Below are positions 1-11,400 of a stretch of 64,000 bases of DNA, piece after piece. The translations under genes were made by a program, and so were the position numbers. Positions within the stretch are counted from its first letter, which is position 1; the number at the start of each line of letters is the position of its first letter. The notes beneath the pieces were generated by a model, which had not been told where the DNA came from, did no database searches, and worked only from the letters and a program-made list of their open reading frames with translations. The stretch is from Spongospora subterranea f. sp. subterranea (lineage: Eukaryota > Endomyxa: Phytomyxea > Phytomyxea > Plasmodiophorida): NCBI GenBank assembly GCA_049724395.1, contig JAUGWO010000097.1:1-64000 (forward strand), in the 5' to 3' direction.

Positions 1-99
1 TGAGGCGACAATGACAGTGTTGGGACCATCGCGATGGCGTTCGTTGGGCCGAATGGGAAATCATTTCCCATGATATTTATTCCCGCAACATTTGTCGGG

Positions 100-840
100 C
101 AGCGAAATCGATTTCGCTCAGAAGTCCTCTATCATTATCAACCGCTGGCGCGACGCCACGAGTCCTCCTGCAGTCCAGCGGTTTGCCCAGTATTTTGAAG
201 CCGCAATGGCTACATGGTAGGTTCTCGCTATGGGCTGTGCATTATACGAACCAGGACGATCGTCCACCAACAATCCCAACGAAGGTTTCAATGCCCTAAT
301 CAAGGAGGTATTATATTTGTCTTTCAACAGGCTGCAACTGACTGTTATATTGCAGGCATTGGGCAGACGTCGATTGCACATCCCCCAACTTGTGGAAGAA
401 TTTAGGCAGTTATGCCGAAGTGAATCCGAAAATAATTGAACGTTCCATCTATCTCCAGCGGCATTCGAAAAATGTATCGATTTTGCGGTTCAACAAACTA
501 AGATCCGGGCGGCAACTTCATTCTCAATTGACTGCAAACGCTTGGGAGGTGCTGGTATCTCAGTTCGAGCATCCATTGGTGGATGAGGAGGATGGACTCG
601 ACAATGCGGATTTTTCTGCGATCAAAAAAATCACCGATAACAGAAATTTTTTACGAATGGAGCGCCTGGGCATGCCACCTGATGGGTGGTTAGTCTCAGT
701 TGAACCACGCAATTGTAATTGCCAATATTTTTTCAAGTTCGGCATTTGTGTGCATTTTATGCATGCAATGTCTTTGTTACTGGCCGGCATGTGGAAGGAG
801 TTCCCCCACCGGTCGAACGGTTGGTAAACCGGTCGATACC
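100..840 (+). mobile_element. MULE (Mutator-like) transposase, 3' part, decayed
   Basis: This looks like the C-terminal half of a Mutator-like transposase, which moves its own DNA by cut-and-paste in the nucleus. The segment around 240-330 encodes a run containing SSTNNPNEGFNALIKE, which resembles the MULE motif just after the catalytic domain. The frame at 390-827 ends in a SWIM zinc finger (CNC, eight residues, then CVH, near 710-755). The first part carries an in-frame stop just after a MATW stretch near 213, and the two halves are in different frames, so the copy is dead unless a small intron lies near 330-360. The catalytic N-terminal part is missing, either beyond the left edge or lost. 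I saw no terminal inverted repeat. Confidence 0.7.
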
Positions 841-1234
841 AGTAAACCGGCGTCGCCGCGGTCGCATTCACCGGAATGTTAATGGCCTTGGTCGAGGCCG
901 TGGTGTTGCCGTCCCAGGTCCGGAACCAAATCGCCGAAACCGTGATCCAGTCGCTGGACCTGGCCGTCCCAGGCTCGCAGGACTGGCGCTGCAGTTGGAG
1001 TGATTAACCTAATAAACCGTTGCCATGTTGCAATCCAAACATTTAACTGCGAAAATGACTTTCGAATGTCCATTATCATCCAGGTAGCAGCAATGGAATT
1101 GGATACCGGCACCTCCAAATCGTTTTCGACCAATCGGAAATGAAATAACCCCCAGGCAGTACAACCACATCGAAGCAGTCCTGTGTGTTGGACGTACAGT
1201 CTAGTGTGTTTGATATAGTCGGCGTTATTGTTAC

Positions 1235-1530
1235 TTCGTGTGTTGGCGATCCAAAACAAGTGTGTTAAAATACCATTCTTAGTGTGTTGAATACCTAAAT
1301 CAGTGTGTTATGATTCCTCTCACGCACTGTTTACATTGGTGTGTTGAGAACCCAAAACAAGTGTGCTACAGTACCATTCTTAGTGTGTTGCATACCTTAA
1401 AACAGTGTGCTATTATACCATCCCACGCACGTTTTACATTGGTGTGTTGAGAACCCAAAACAAGTGTGTTTTAGTACCATTCTTAGTGTGTTACCTACCG
1501 AAGTTGGTGTGCTCAGGTCCCTCCCTCAAA
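1235..1530. repeat. Tandem repeat, about 103-bp unit, three copies
   Basis: Three imperfect copies begin near 1238, 1338 and 1441, each with a core like gtgtgttgagaacccaaaac followed by the phrase accattcttagtgtgtt. The period is about 102-103 bp. It is non-coding. The surrounding stretch from about 1000 to 2400 holds no gene that I can support. Confidence 0.8.
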
Positions 1531-1559
1531 ATAAGGTACACTAATGACTGTGACACAGT

Positions 1560-2420
1560 CAAATCATTGCAAAACTATATCGCACAGTGCGCTCCAAAGA
1601 TTTTCAGTATACTGTGGTATCGGATCTATCGGAAACTGGTTACTGTAACTATCATATGCCGAGACAAAGCGTCAACATCAAATGCCCTGTGAGTTCTTCG
1701 GAACTCCATTTCAAACTACTCTATTTTATTTCATGTGCAAATAGAGGATCAACATGTGTATTAAACTTGCTCGAGCATGTATTATGTAAACGATATTCTT
1801 TCAACGCACGCAAAATAGATGAATGAAACACTTAAATAACATAATGTATTTATAATTTTGTTCATCCTTCGTTTAAAAATAAAGTGACTTGTGTACTTTG
1901 ATATTTTCAATGCCCTCGCAGTGCGTTCGATTTTGACGCTTTGGAAAAAGACGTCTCGGGACGGAACAATTACTGATTACAAGTATTGACAAACGATTAT
2001 GACGCCAAAAGCTATTGGTATACTCCTACCTCGCATTAACAGAGACATTATCGTCTGGATAAACATCACCGGACGCACGAGTTTGCGATTAACAACCACT
2101 AATTACAAGTATTAATGAACGATTATGACACCAAAGCTAATAGAATACATCGTATTAACAGAGGCGCTGTCTAATATATCCGACAACCGGGGAGACACAG
2201 CGATTACTGATGAATCGCTATAGAGGAGTCAAAGTGATGAACAGTATGCGATTAGAGTCAAAACCCATTCCCATAGAGTCATCTGAGCGACGGCAGCATA
2301 AGTGCTAGGCGATAGTTGACTAAACAAACACAAACAGAGATAATTGAACCATTAGTGACAGCATTATAGGGGATAGGCAGCACAACGAATAACAGTTAAC
2401 CACCCATAACGATAGCGAGT
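1560..2420. other. Stretch without a recognised gene
   Basis: Only short open frames occur here and none resembles a known protein. Pairs of similar phrases, such as gattacaagtattgacaaac near 1975 and attacaagtattaatgaacg near 2102, suggest a diverged local duplication of roughly 125 bp. Confidence 0.4.
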
Positions 2421-2800
2421 ACATATCGACCAGGGACAGGCACTGCACTGTAAAGTACAGTAATTCGCTGTAATTCACCCCATTCGATATAGAGACATAT
2501 CGACCAGGGACAGGCAGTGCCCTGTAAAGTACAGTAATTCGCTGTAATTCACCCCATTCGATATAGAGACATATCGACCAGGGACAGGCAGTGCCCTGTA
2601 AAGTACAGTAATTCGCTGTAATTCACCCCATTCGATATAGAGACATATCGACCAGGGACAGGCAGTGCCCTGTAAAGTACAGTAATTCGCTGTAATTCAC
2701 CCCATTCGATATAGAGACATATCGGCAGTGCCCTGTAAAGTACAGTAGTTCGCTGTAATTCACCCCATTCGATATAGAGACACATCGACTCAAGTCTTTC
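2421..2800. repeat. Minisatellite, 74-bp unit, about five copies
   Basis: The phrase acatatcgaccagggacagg recurs at 2421, 2495, 2569 and 2643, and in shortened form near 2717, giving a 74-bp period. Copies are almost identical apart from the first and from a deletion in the fifth. The array stops about 180 bp before the RABL2 start codon, so it forms the upstream flank of that gene. Confidence 0.9.
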
Positions 2801-2983
2801 ACCCGTCACTGAACAGTTCTGGCGATAACACAGGGCTGATCTCCATAGTTGAGAATGCCACTGCAGAACCTCCCATCAAACTGGAATAGGCCAGGACGGT
2901 AATTCAACGCCAGAAGTGGGAGTTCGGTTCCCAAGCTCTCTCGTCTCAATCGAATTTGACAAGACCAGGCCCACATAGAAGCA

Positions 2984-4015
2984 ATGGCTACACAACCCGA
3001 TCCAGGTAGGATACCCCAGGAGATCAACGAGCTTAACACTGAGCCGCACCTCAGACCTGAAACTGATCCTGCTCGGTGACTCGGCTGTCGGCAAGACTAA
3101 GTCAGTATTGCCAAATACAGATGGCTGTCCCTATTCACTTATTCAGATTCCATATATTTGTGTGACCAGATTGGTGGAGCGGTTTTTAATGGACAATTAG
3201 TGAGTGGAATGTTGATGGTTGGCGTCCTGATCTTAATCTTGTATCCATTCAGCCAGCCCCAGCAACTCTCGACCTACGCCCTTACCGTATTTCGCCATAC
3301 AGCTCATCACGAAGGGAAACCGGTCTCAGTCGGTAATTGTGTTATATGACAATAGTGTGGCCGCTGGCCCTGACGAGTTATGATAGAGTTCTGGGATACT
3401 GCCGGGCAAGAACGGTTTACCAGTATGCATCCCTCATATTATTATGGTGCTCATCTCTGTATACTTGTCAGTATATTCCATACTGCTCCATATCTCCATT
3501 TACCATTGCTACCAGGCATTCGACGTCACTCGAAAGGTGACTTATCAAAATCTCAACGCCTGGTACAAAGAGCTACGACAATATCGCCCTAATATACCTG
3601 TTATTGTTGTGGCGAATAAGATTGACGGTAAAATAGTGATTTCTCTTCTAATTACCAGGATTGAAGATAGTCGTGAATTGTTCAGCGGATTATAAGGTGA
3701 CCGATAAGAAGTTCGCCTTTGCAGTTAAGCGGAAGGTAAAGACCTGCCATAATACTGGGTCCCGTCACTAAACCATCTTATCTGCCAATACAGCTCCCTT
3801 TTTACTTCTGCTCGGCATCCGATGGCACCAATGTTGTCGCGCTATTCAATGAGGCTATCCGGTTGGCCATCGAATCAAAGAACAAGCCTAGTGGGGACTT
3901 CGTCGACGATGTGTTAGAAACGATGGCGTATTTTGAGGGAAAGAGTAAAGATACAATGAAGAGTGGAGCATCAACAGATACAGGTATAGATAAATTATCG
4001 GAATCGCTTGTTTAA
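2984..4015 (+). CDS. RABL2: Rab-like GTPase RABL2, eight exons
   Basis: RABL2 is a small GTPase that promotes intraflagellar-transport entry at the ciliary base. I read eight exons: 2984-3005, 3055-3100, 3170-3199, 3253-3332, 3378-3466, 3516-3627, 3686-3735 and 3794-4015. All introns are GT-AG, 49-70 nt, and all phases close. The product has the P-loop GDSAVGKT, switch II WDTAGQERF and the G4 motif NKID. The run QPQQLSTYAL is a RABL2 signature and distinguishes it from ordinary Rabs, as does the match KIDADYKVTDKKF. It ends without C-terminal cysteines, as expected because RABL2 is not prenylated. The start lies in a 22-nt first exon, and this is the least certain part. It is single, intact and flanked by repeats upstream and a dead LINE downstream. 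Confidence 0.93.
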
Positions 4016-4149
4016 CTGCTCGTATCAATTCATCTACCTCTATCTCAATAACAACATCCTCTCTACTCCCTATATCGATAAACCATGTTCAATCTGATCG
4101 TGATTGATACACTCGTCCACTGTCGTCGTTCAATACTATCTCTCGGTGC

Positions 4150-4270
4150 ATTGTCATTAACGCCATCAACACCCGAAACTCCATGAAGCAATGTGGCCGG
4201 TTTATTGAGTTGACCGGGAGCGGGCATGGCAAGAGCCAGTTTGCTTTTGGCCAAGAGGATATGGAGATCT
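4150..4270 (+). other. P-loop-like short open segment, unidentified
   Basis: A frame on the plus strand encodes RFIELTGSGHGKSQFAFGQE, which resembles a Walker A loop of the RAD51/KaiC type. It stops soon after with no clear continuation, and I could not build a gene around it. It may be a gene fragment or chance. Confidence 0.25.
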
Positions 4271-4489
4271 GTTTCAGCCTATCCTAACGTGTCGTTGCCA
4301 AAAAATACTCGGCGATGCTTGTACAAGTTGTTGTTGACGACGAGCTGTTGCCAGGCACGATTCAAGGTATATTGCAACTGTTAACAAAAATTGATTCCGT
4401 TTGGAAGTACCCTTGGATTACGGTGGTAGAATGTGCTCTTTCATTAGTATCACTGTAATATTAGAATTAGATTAAATACAGCAAACATG

Positions 4490-6660
4490 CTTATCTTATT
4501 CAGTCTCTTCGCTCTGTCCTATGTTGATTGTTTTTGGCGGTTTAATCGGGCGGTCCACGCGTTCTTTCTTATCCATATCTGGCGCATGGCTTGGATTAAA
4601 GTATAGATCTACCTGATTTACGATGATCAGCTCTGCCAGTTTTTTGACACATTCAGCAACGATGGCGTTATCTCTTCTTGGCTTTGTCGGTAGTGATTTT
4701 AGCTCGTTTATCCATGACAGGGAATCTGTCATAATGTGTATAATTGTGCCTCAATAGTCTTGATTAACCAGTCCTTCCAGCGCCATAATCTCAATTCATA
4801 CGAGAGACCACTTTCGATCCTAATTTGACTGTTGTTTCCGGACCTTCTATCTCGTCTTCGCGGTTTTTGAGCATTTTGCAATTGTCAAAAAGAAGTGCGG
4901 GAGCACCACCTTATTCTCGTTTGAAACTTCCATCTGTCCATAGCTCGAATATCTGGTTCTTTGGTAATAGTTTCCCTTTTATGTGTTTCTTGATTGCCTT
5001 TTTCCTATTTGATGTTTGGAATCTAACTTATATAGTCCCTCAAAGATGTCTGGCGATATCTCTGTTCTCGCATGAATGTTCTCATAATCTTCTGGTACTC
5101 TCTCTCTGAGTGCTTTCCATACCTCTCCAAGTGGGGTCCATCCATCTCCTTCTCCAGTCCATTCCGTGTATTCTCTGCCCAGCAATGCCCCATTGGCCTG
5201 AACAGCGAGTACTGTCATTGTTGTTTCAGTGATGACTTTATCTCTCAATAGTGGGAATCCTGATATTGCATGTAATATAGGGATTGGTGTTGATTTGAAA
5301 CATCCAGTCCTTATATGCTGTCTCAATGGGTGTCAATGTCTTATTCATGTTCTTGTTGACTTCTCCTGCCAACCAGGGTAGGTAATAGTTCAGTTCTCTC
5401 CTATAAATCCTCGACATATCTGTTGATATGTTCTCTATGGTATTCGGTATTTTGTCATTTCTCGTACTGTACCAGTTCACATCTTCTCTTAATAACGTTG
5501 GCCAGTTCTGTCAGCTGTACTGCAAGTTAAGTGGTTATTTTCGTTGTTTGCTTGTCCATTGATCGACAATGTGTCATCTGGTGAGTACTCATTGAACAAT
5601 GTTTGTTTTGGGCCATTGGGTTTTGATCCTGTTGTCTTTGCACCATTTTGTAGGTTAACGCTATCACTTCTCAGTTTTGTGAGTACTTCCTGTTTTGTGG
5701 CTCCAATAGCCCATTTGTGTTGTGTCATTTACATACTCATTACTGTTATTAGTCTCTATATATAGGGGCGTCATATATATATTATCCACAGCAACACACT
5801 TGTGCTGGATAGTCCTGTGGAATACCATTTTTCTGTATATGCGGTTTTGAATTGGTGTTTCTATAATTCACCTCAAATATTCTCCCTGTTAGCCATTCAT
5901 TAATTAGTAATATCAGATATGGATCTATCGTCATTCTCCTCATTTTCTGTATTAACAATGTTCGCTGTACTCTATCGAATGTCTTCATGAACTCGTATAC
6001 AATCAGCCGCCGCTAATCCTGCATTATGTAGCAGTCTTAACAGTGCATGAGTGCTGTTGGCTGGTCGACATCCAGATTGGTTATCTGGTATTTGCTCACT
6101 CGCTTGTTGTCGTATGTTCTTTTATCATTCCTTCCACAATTTTTGCAATGTTAGGCAATAGTGATATTGATCGATATTCTCCTGGTTTCGTTTTGGGCAG
6201 TGTGGCCTTATTTTGCCTATCTTCACTTCCTGGGAAAGTATCCCATATCTATGATATCGAAATTTATTGCTCTGAGGAAATCTTGCTTGATTATGTGGTT
6301 GGTGCTCATGTGTTTGATTAGGCTGTTGGGAATTCCGTCGATTGTTCATAATTCCGTCAAGGTTTGTGTGGTTCAATGTATGATTTATGCCAAACCTCTT
6401 TTCCCTAGTATTCAGGTCTCCTGTGATGAGTATTGACTCTCTGAGAAGATTTCAATTTGCTGCCAAAATGCTCTTCTAGTTTGTCAATATCCGGTGGGAT
6501 ATATGAATGGATAAGATCTCGAGGTACAATTTAAGCAATTTGTGTCGTAATAGCAAACTGTCCAAAACATTGAATTGCCGGTGGATATAGTTGTTTCTCT
6601 ATTCTGACGTGTTCTTCCAAAAATTTCCTCAATGTGCGACTCGATCATCACACTCTTAGT
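4490..6660 (-). mobile_element. Decayed LINE (APE endonuclease, reverse transcriptase, RNase H)
   Basis: On the minus strand, from high to low coordinates, the pieces follow the order of a non-LTR retrotransposon. Near 6430-6520 is endonuclease sequence with YIPPDIDKLEEHF and GDLNTREKRFG. Near 6130-6260 is the start of the reverse transcriptase (RPHCPKRNQENIDQYHY). At 5782-5988 is KTFDRVQRTLLIQKM and the GIPQ motif. At 4496-4960 is an RNase H domain with WTDGSF and TDSLSWINELKSLP. Each domain is in a different frame, the YADD region is not visible, and the 5' end is missing, so this copy is dead. An RNase H domain after the RT points to an I/Tad-like clade. Poly-A is not obvious at the 3' end. 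Confidence 0.8.
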
Positions 6661-6844
6661 AATTTCACGCCGGTGTTGTCGGTGTGCCAGTTCGGTTGCC
6701 TTCTCCTCCCTTTGAAGGCGTCCAGCATAATAAAAAGTTTGGCATTACGAAGGTATGATAAGTTGAGATCTATATGAAGCATGGGCCAAACAAGACGACG
6801 TTTGTGAATCAAGTGGGAATACTCAATCCTTGGCACAAGGATTG

Positions 6845-8690
6845 CGTCAGGACCTCATCTACTGTGTGAGTTAAGCAGGATTGTTCGACTCCAGGAAATG
6901 GCTAATGAAACAGATTGAATTAAAACGGATCCCAGCGCTGGGTGGAATGTGCTATAATGATCTTTTTGCGTTTGCGTCTGCATCATGAGTGTCCTGATGA
7001 TCGTTGATGAGGAGATGTTTGTAGTGGGTGTTGGGAGCCCCATTAATCTGGGTGACGATCCGGAGGCGAGCTTCATCAACAATGATCAAAATATGGAAGG
7101 GAAGTGATGGTCACCGAGACCGAGGTCGGGCGGTGACATCATGGAAATCATAGCCACGCCGAGGTTGGCTGGAATGCAGAGGAACCATCTGGTAAAGTTC
7201 CTTCAGGATCTCGAAAGATACGAATTGCATCTTGCTGATGCTGGAAGGTCCGACACAACAAGAGACGTCGTCACGATGATCGAGCCGGAGCACCTGGCCG
7301 TTATCGCTATACACGAACTGGATAGGAATCAAGGGGTTGTGACTGGGACCGAGGTACGAAACTGGATCAAGCAGGAGCTTGTTCGAGGATTGCCGACGGC
7401 GGAAGGAACCGTCCAGAAGGACATACTATCCATAAAAAAGTCCAGGATAATGCTTGGGAAGTTGTCGTGTTAGATTTACTGGCCAGACAGGAGAAGATGA
7501 TAACGGACAAGGGGTACTGTAACCTCTTTCATCCCCTGAAGGGGTCAAGAATCACGTTCGGTGGATCGCCGCGGTTCTGCAACCGCAGAAGACAATGGTT
7601 CGGAACACCAGCCTCCAGCGATATTGGCGTGACTTTGTGAAGACGTTGGTCAGCAAGGCGGAGACCGTTGCTGAAGGAAAGGCTTTCGCAGCTAGTGAGC
7701 TGGATGACAGGAGTCTAAAAGCGCCGATTCGGAAGGCAGGTGCCGACCGAAAGCGGAAAACACGAGGGCCAAATGGAAAAACCGAATCAAGAAAAGGCCT
7801 ACAACCCCGACATCATTTGTCTCAAGTGCGGCAAGAAAGGACATCCGATGTCAAAGTGTCCTGACAAGCCGACAGGAAGGAAATGGCTGAGCTGATGGAC
7901 CACCATCATTTTGACAACTAAAAATTTTCACAAGGATCCAAGTATCTATTGGTGTGCAGAATCGGCAAGGTTGTCGTAACCAGGAACTTTGGATGGCTGT
8001 GGGAATCTGGACAAGTCTTCACCACATAGGAATGTGGGTGAAGCAAGGAGCAGTGGCATTGAAGTGAAGATTGCTGCATCTGGGATACTGTTTCCAGAGA
8101 CAAATGATGTCGGGGTTGTAAGCCTTTTCTTGATTCGGTTTTCCATTTGGCCTTCGTGTTTTTGCTTTCGGTCGGCACCTGCCTTCCGAATCGGCGCTTT
8201 CAGACTCCTGTCATCCAGCTCACTAGCCGCGAAAGCCTTTCCTTCAGCAACAGTCTCCGCCTTGCTGCCCAACGTCTTCACAAAGTCACGCCAACATCGC
8301 TGCAGGCTGGTGTTCCGAACCATTGTCTTCTCAACTCGCCTAGCTCAGGCGGTGGCATAACCGCGACGGTCCACCGAACGTGATTCTTGACCCCTTCAGG
8401 TGATGAAAAGAGGTTACCGGTATGGTATGGTATACGAAAGGATCGCGGGTTCTTATGGGTTGAGTAATCATGTGGACTACCAGGCTTTCCCTTCTTCCGC
8501 CTGGCCGCTACAAGTAAATTGGGTATCCACTGAAGGAACCTATTAGACCAGTTGTATTCACCCTTATAACCTGTCCAAACGACCACACCACGAATGGGAC
8601 CTGCCCCCACCTGATTACATTTCCTCTCCAGAGTTTCCGAGTTTACTGCCAGGCAGGTCACTCTCCCACATTCATTAGAGGCCATGTGGT
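6845..8690. mobile_element. Fossil LTR-retrotransposon gag region, partly duplicated head to head
   Basis: A plus-strand region (about 6845-7870) encodes gag-like sequence including LAGMQRNHLVKFLQDLERYE and, near 7830, a CCHC zinc knuckle (CGKKGHPMSKCP). The part at about 7560-7830 is repeated on the minus strand at about 8080-8360, giving an inverted duplication around a centre near 7950. The same family recurs at 62840-63350. No LTRs are clear here. The element is broken in many places and only the gag part is represented. The two arms still match closely, which suggests fairly recent duplication. Confidence 0.65.
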
Positions 8691-8699
8691 CAGACCTTC

Positions 8700-9150
8700 G
8701 TGCTCAACATTCACCCTACTTTTCCGTATTGGATACAACCTTGCGGGGTCTCCCAAAATTTCATCACTCACGGGGTTTTGAACTCATGATCTAACATTCA
8801 CCCGGACTTGCCTGTCTTCCATTTTCGAATCTCGGAATCGCTGTAGTCGGGGTGCAGTCGTCGACCTTTGTTGGAAACAAATGTTGCTGCAGACGCTGGA
8901 TATTGATCCAAACGGCCTGCGGGCAATTGCAACGATAAGTTCTCATCAATCGACAATCACTATTATAATAATATGTGCGTCCGATGTCGGACGAAAGTAG
9001 TGTCCGACATTGGACACCTTACGTTGCGTAACGTTGAGTATGCGTTTCACATTCACTCGATGTCGACATCGAACCCTCTACAGCATCGAGTAATGATATT
9101 TTATGTCGTATTCTAGTCAGATACCCTGACGAGTTTTCGGCTGGACTGAT
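8700..9150. other. Stretch without a recognised gene
   Basis: No supported coding frame. Near 8975-9020 a small inverted repeat is visible (ccgatgtcggac against gtccgacattgg). Nothing else stands out. Confidence 0.4.
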
Positions 9151-9154
9151 GGCC

Positions 9155-9360
9155 ACCAGTGACAAAATTACTGAATTAACCAAGCCAGCACCCGTGGAAA
9201 CCAAGGTCGTGCTCCAGAAGGGACCACATGGGACCACTGGGACTCCAATGGGGATACGTGATGTCTGTACCCAAAAAAGGTCGTGCTCCTGACGGGACCA
9301 CATGGGACCACTGGGACTCCAAACGGCATACGTGATGTCTGGTTCCCAAACAGGACGGCA
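9155..9360. repeat. Dispersed repeat with about 84-bp internal units, copy 1
   Basis: Two internal units share gggaccacatgggaccactg, and the block begins with a lead-in containing actgaattaaccaagccagc. A second copy of the whole block, including the lead-in, lies at 10138-10312, so this is a dispersed family rather than a simple tandem repeat. Confidence 0.8.
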
Positions 9361-10137
9361 AACAGCTGCAACTCTATGCAGACATTATGCCAAAACCTAG
9401 TGCAAAACTTCTTTCTGCAGTCTTGATCAGCATTCGAAATCACATGGAGGGACACGAACAAGTTTAGTTTGGCCTCACGACGCAAACAGTTCATCGGTGA
9501 GTTGTCGATTCTCCTGCTCCAAACGGTAGAATTCTTTAGCAGTTCCCAGCGCTGCTTCATCGACGAGAGCTCATCGCGTAGGGTTCCGCTCTACGTTTGC
9601 AGCGTATTTACTAATGCCTCTAACTCGGCAATGCGTCGGCATTGTTGTTTACGATGCGATTCCTTAAGGAGGCCATGAATTTCCTGATAAACGCCTCTCA
9701 CCCCGTTATTGACGGCCTCAAGTTCTTGGCCAAAGTTCCTATCCGTTTTCGAGTGCCATTCAGAATTGCCAGTCAGTGACGTAAATACTAAATTAACGTC
9801 TATTCAGGATCCTGCAGGGCCAGCTCGTGGAAGACTCTCGCTATGACTCGACTGCGCGTTACTAACGTTGTGGCTTTACGGTGCTGCTTTGATTATCAAC
9901 AGTTTCAACTGCATAGTGCACGAATCCACAATACAGCTGCCAGTTTAGTCAAGCAGTATGCCCGAACTTTGTACAAAGTTTCAGACCGATCCAATCAGCT
10001 CTCTGAAGCTTCCAACGTGGCAACAATCACTTCCGTATTCTACTTCCGTATTCTATTCATACTCCCCATCAAGTTTGGGCTGGCCACAAATTACTTTTGC
10101 ACTCATGATCAGCAAACGATGTCACATCAGATTCGCC
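9361..10137. other. Stretch without a recognised gene between two repeat copies
   Basis: Open frames exist on both strands (for example 9469-9678 and 9843-10163 on plus), but none resembles a known protein. The stretch may be the interior of a larger element bounded by the two repeat copies. I see no further support for that. Confidence 0.3.
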
Positions 10138-10312
10138 AACCAGTGGCGAAAATACTGAATTAACCCAGCCAGCACACATGGTAAACAAGGTCGCGCTCCT
10201 GACGGGACCACATGGGACCACTGGGACTCCAAAGGGGATACGGGATGTCTGTACCCAAAAAGGATCGTGCTCCTGACGGGACCACATGGGACCCCTGGGA
10301 CTCCAAAGGCCG
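10138..10312. repeat. Dispersed repeat with about 84-bp internal units, copy 2
   Basis: This block starts actgaattaacccagccagc and carries two units with gggaccacatggga, in the same orientation and order as at 9155-9360. Confidence 0.8.
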
Positions 10313-10475
10313 GGACTCGCACGCCGTGGCCTTGTGCTCATCCCCAAGGCTACGTATCTGCCCTATTCAGGCACTGCGAAGGACTCGCACGCCGTGGCCT
10401 TGTGCTCATCCCCAAGGCTACGTATCTGCCCTATTCAGGACACTGCGAAGGACTCGCACGCCGTGGCCTTTCGGA
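10312..10475. repeat. Tandem repeat, about 66-bp unit
   Basis: About two and a half copies of a unit containing gactcgcacgccgtggcctt and the phrase aaggctacgtatctgcccta, with starts near 10315, 10382 and 10450. It directly follows the dispersed repeat and is open in one plus frame. Confidence 0.85.
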
Positions 10476-10479
10476 ATTC

Positions 10480-11400
10480 CCAATCACACATAGGGGACAT
10501 GGACGATTTGCTACTGTACTCGGCTGCGAAATGGCAACGAGATCGTGGTCTCCGAGTCCCAACGCTGGACGTGCCGCCATGGCTCTTGGCGGCCGTCCGA
10601 CCGATTACGGACAGGTCGACGCAGGAGGGCAACTCCCGTCGACGCGACGAGGACTTGCTGGTGGCATCCCAGGTGATGACGCGGGATATTGCCCGATGCA
10701 TGCACCCGTTTTTGAACAAGAGGATCCTTGCATGCGGGCAACGGTGAGACATTGCCGATGCGTTCAGCCGTTTTTTCCACCAACCAGTCGTCGTTTCGGG
10801 ACCTAGGTGGGATGCCAAAAAGACCCTCAACCGTATTCTGTCAACCCATATGCAATGGCTGTCGACCGCCAACTTACTGACCCTGATACAACATGCCCGC
10901 GATCAGGTTTGTAACCCCGGTATGTACCAATTGCCTTGGGAGGTGGGTGCAAATGATTGATTGCTTTCAGGGTACGTGGAGAAGTGGCTCGGCGCGGTAT
11001 TCGGTTGTGATTCCGTATCTCAAGCAATACCGCAACGATCGAGGTCTAAGAAGCCAGGATATGGTCGCGTTCGATGTCATGGAAAGATTGCTGACAGTAG
11101 CCCGTAAGCAACTGCGAGGGCTCAATGCGGACAGGGTATGATTGTTTTGAGTTTGCAAATCTCTCGTTTCAACTGCGCTACCAGCGCAACGACCTGTGGA
11201 AGCCGAGCGGGATCAGCCGGACCAGCAGGTCTGCGTGAGGCGTGGCAGCAACCTGCTGTGCGTTCCAGATGCCGATACGGTTCGGAGCATCATCTTGGAG
11301 GCCATTGGACCTTTAACAAGTCAGGTTCAAGCATTCCGAACAGGGGTAAAAAGTGTTTGTCACGTCCAATGAATTGTCACTTAGCATGTGCGTTGCAGGC
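10480..11400 (+). pseudogene. Unidentified protein-coding region, several open stretches
   Basis: One plus frame is open from the repeat to 10747, ending ILACGQR, and after one stop continues with DIADAFSRFFHQPVVVSGPR to about 10950. A further open stretch (about 10975-11141) contains RSQDMVAFDVMERLLTVARK, and a third (about 11190-11360) contains VPDADTVRSIILEAIGPL. The composition is that of real protein, and candidate short introns could separate the later stretches. I do not recognise the family. It could be a host pseudogene or part of a mobile element. Confidence 0.4.

Noticed and set aside
4080-4200. A Walker B-like stretch (LIVIDTLVH) upstream of the P-loop-like motif
   Set aside because: It lies before, not after, the P-loop and in another frame, the wrong order for a RAD51-type ATPase.
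10435-10872. Minus-strand ORF of 145 codons opposite the unidentified region
   Set aside because: The plus-strand reading has better protein-like composition and continues past the repeat. The minus frame looks like its shadow.
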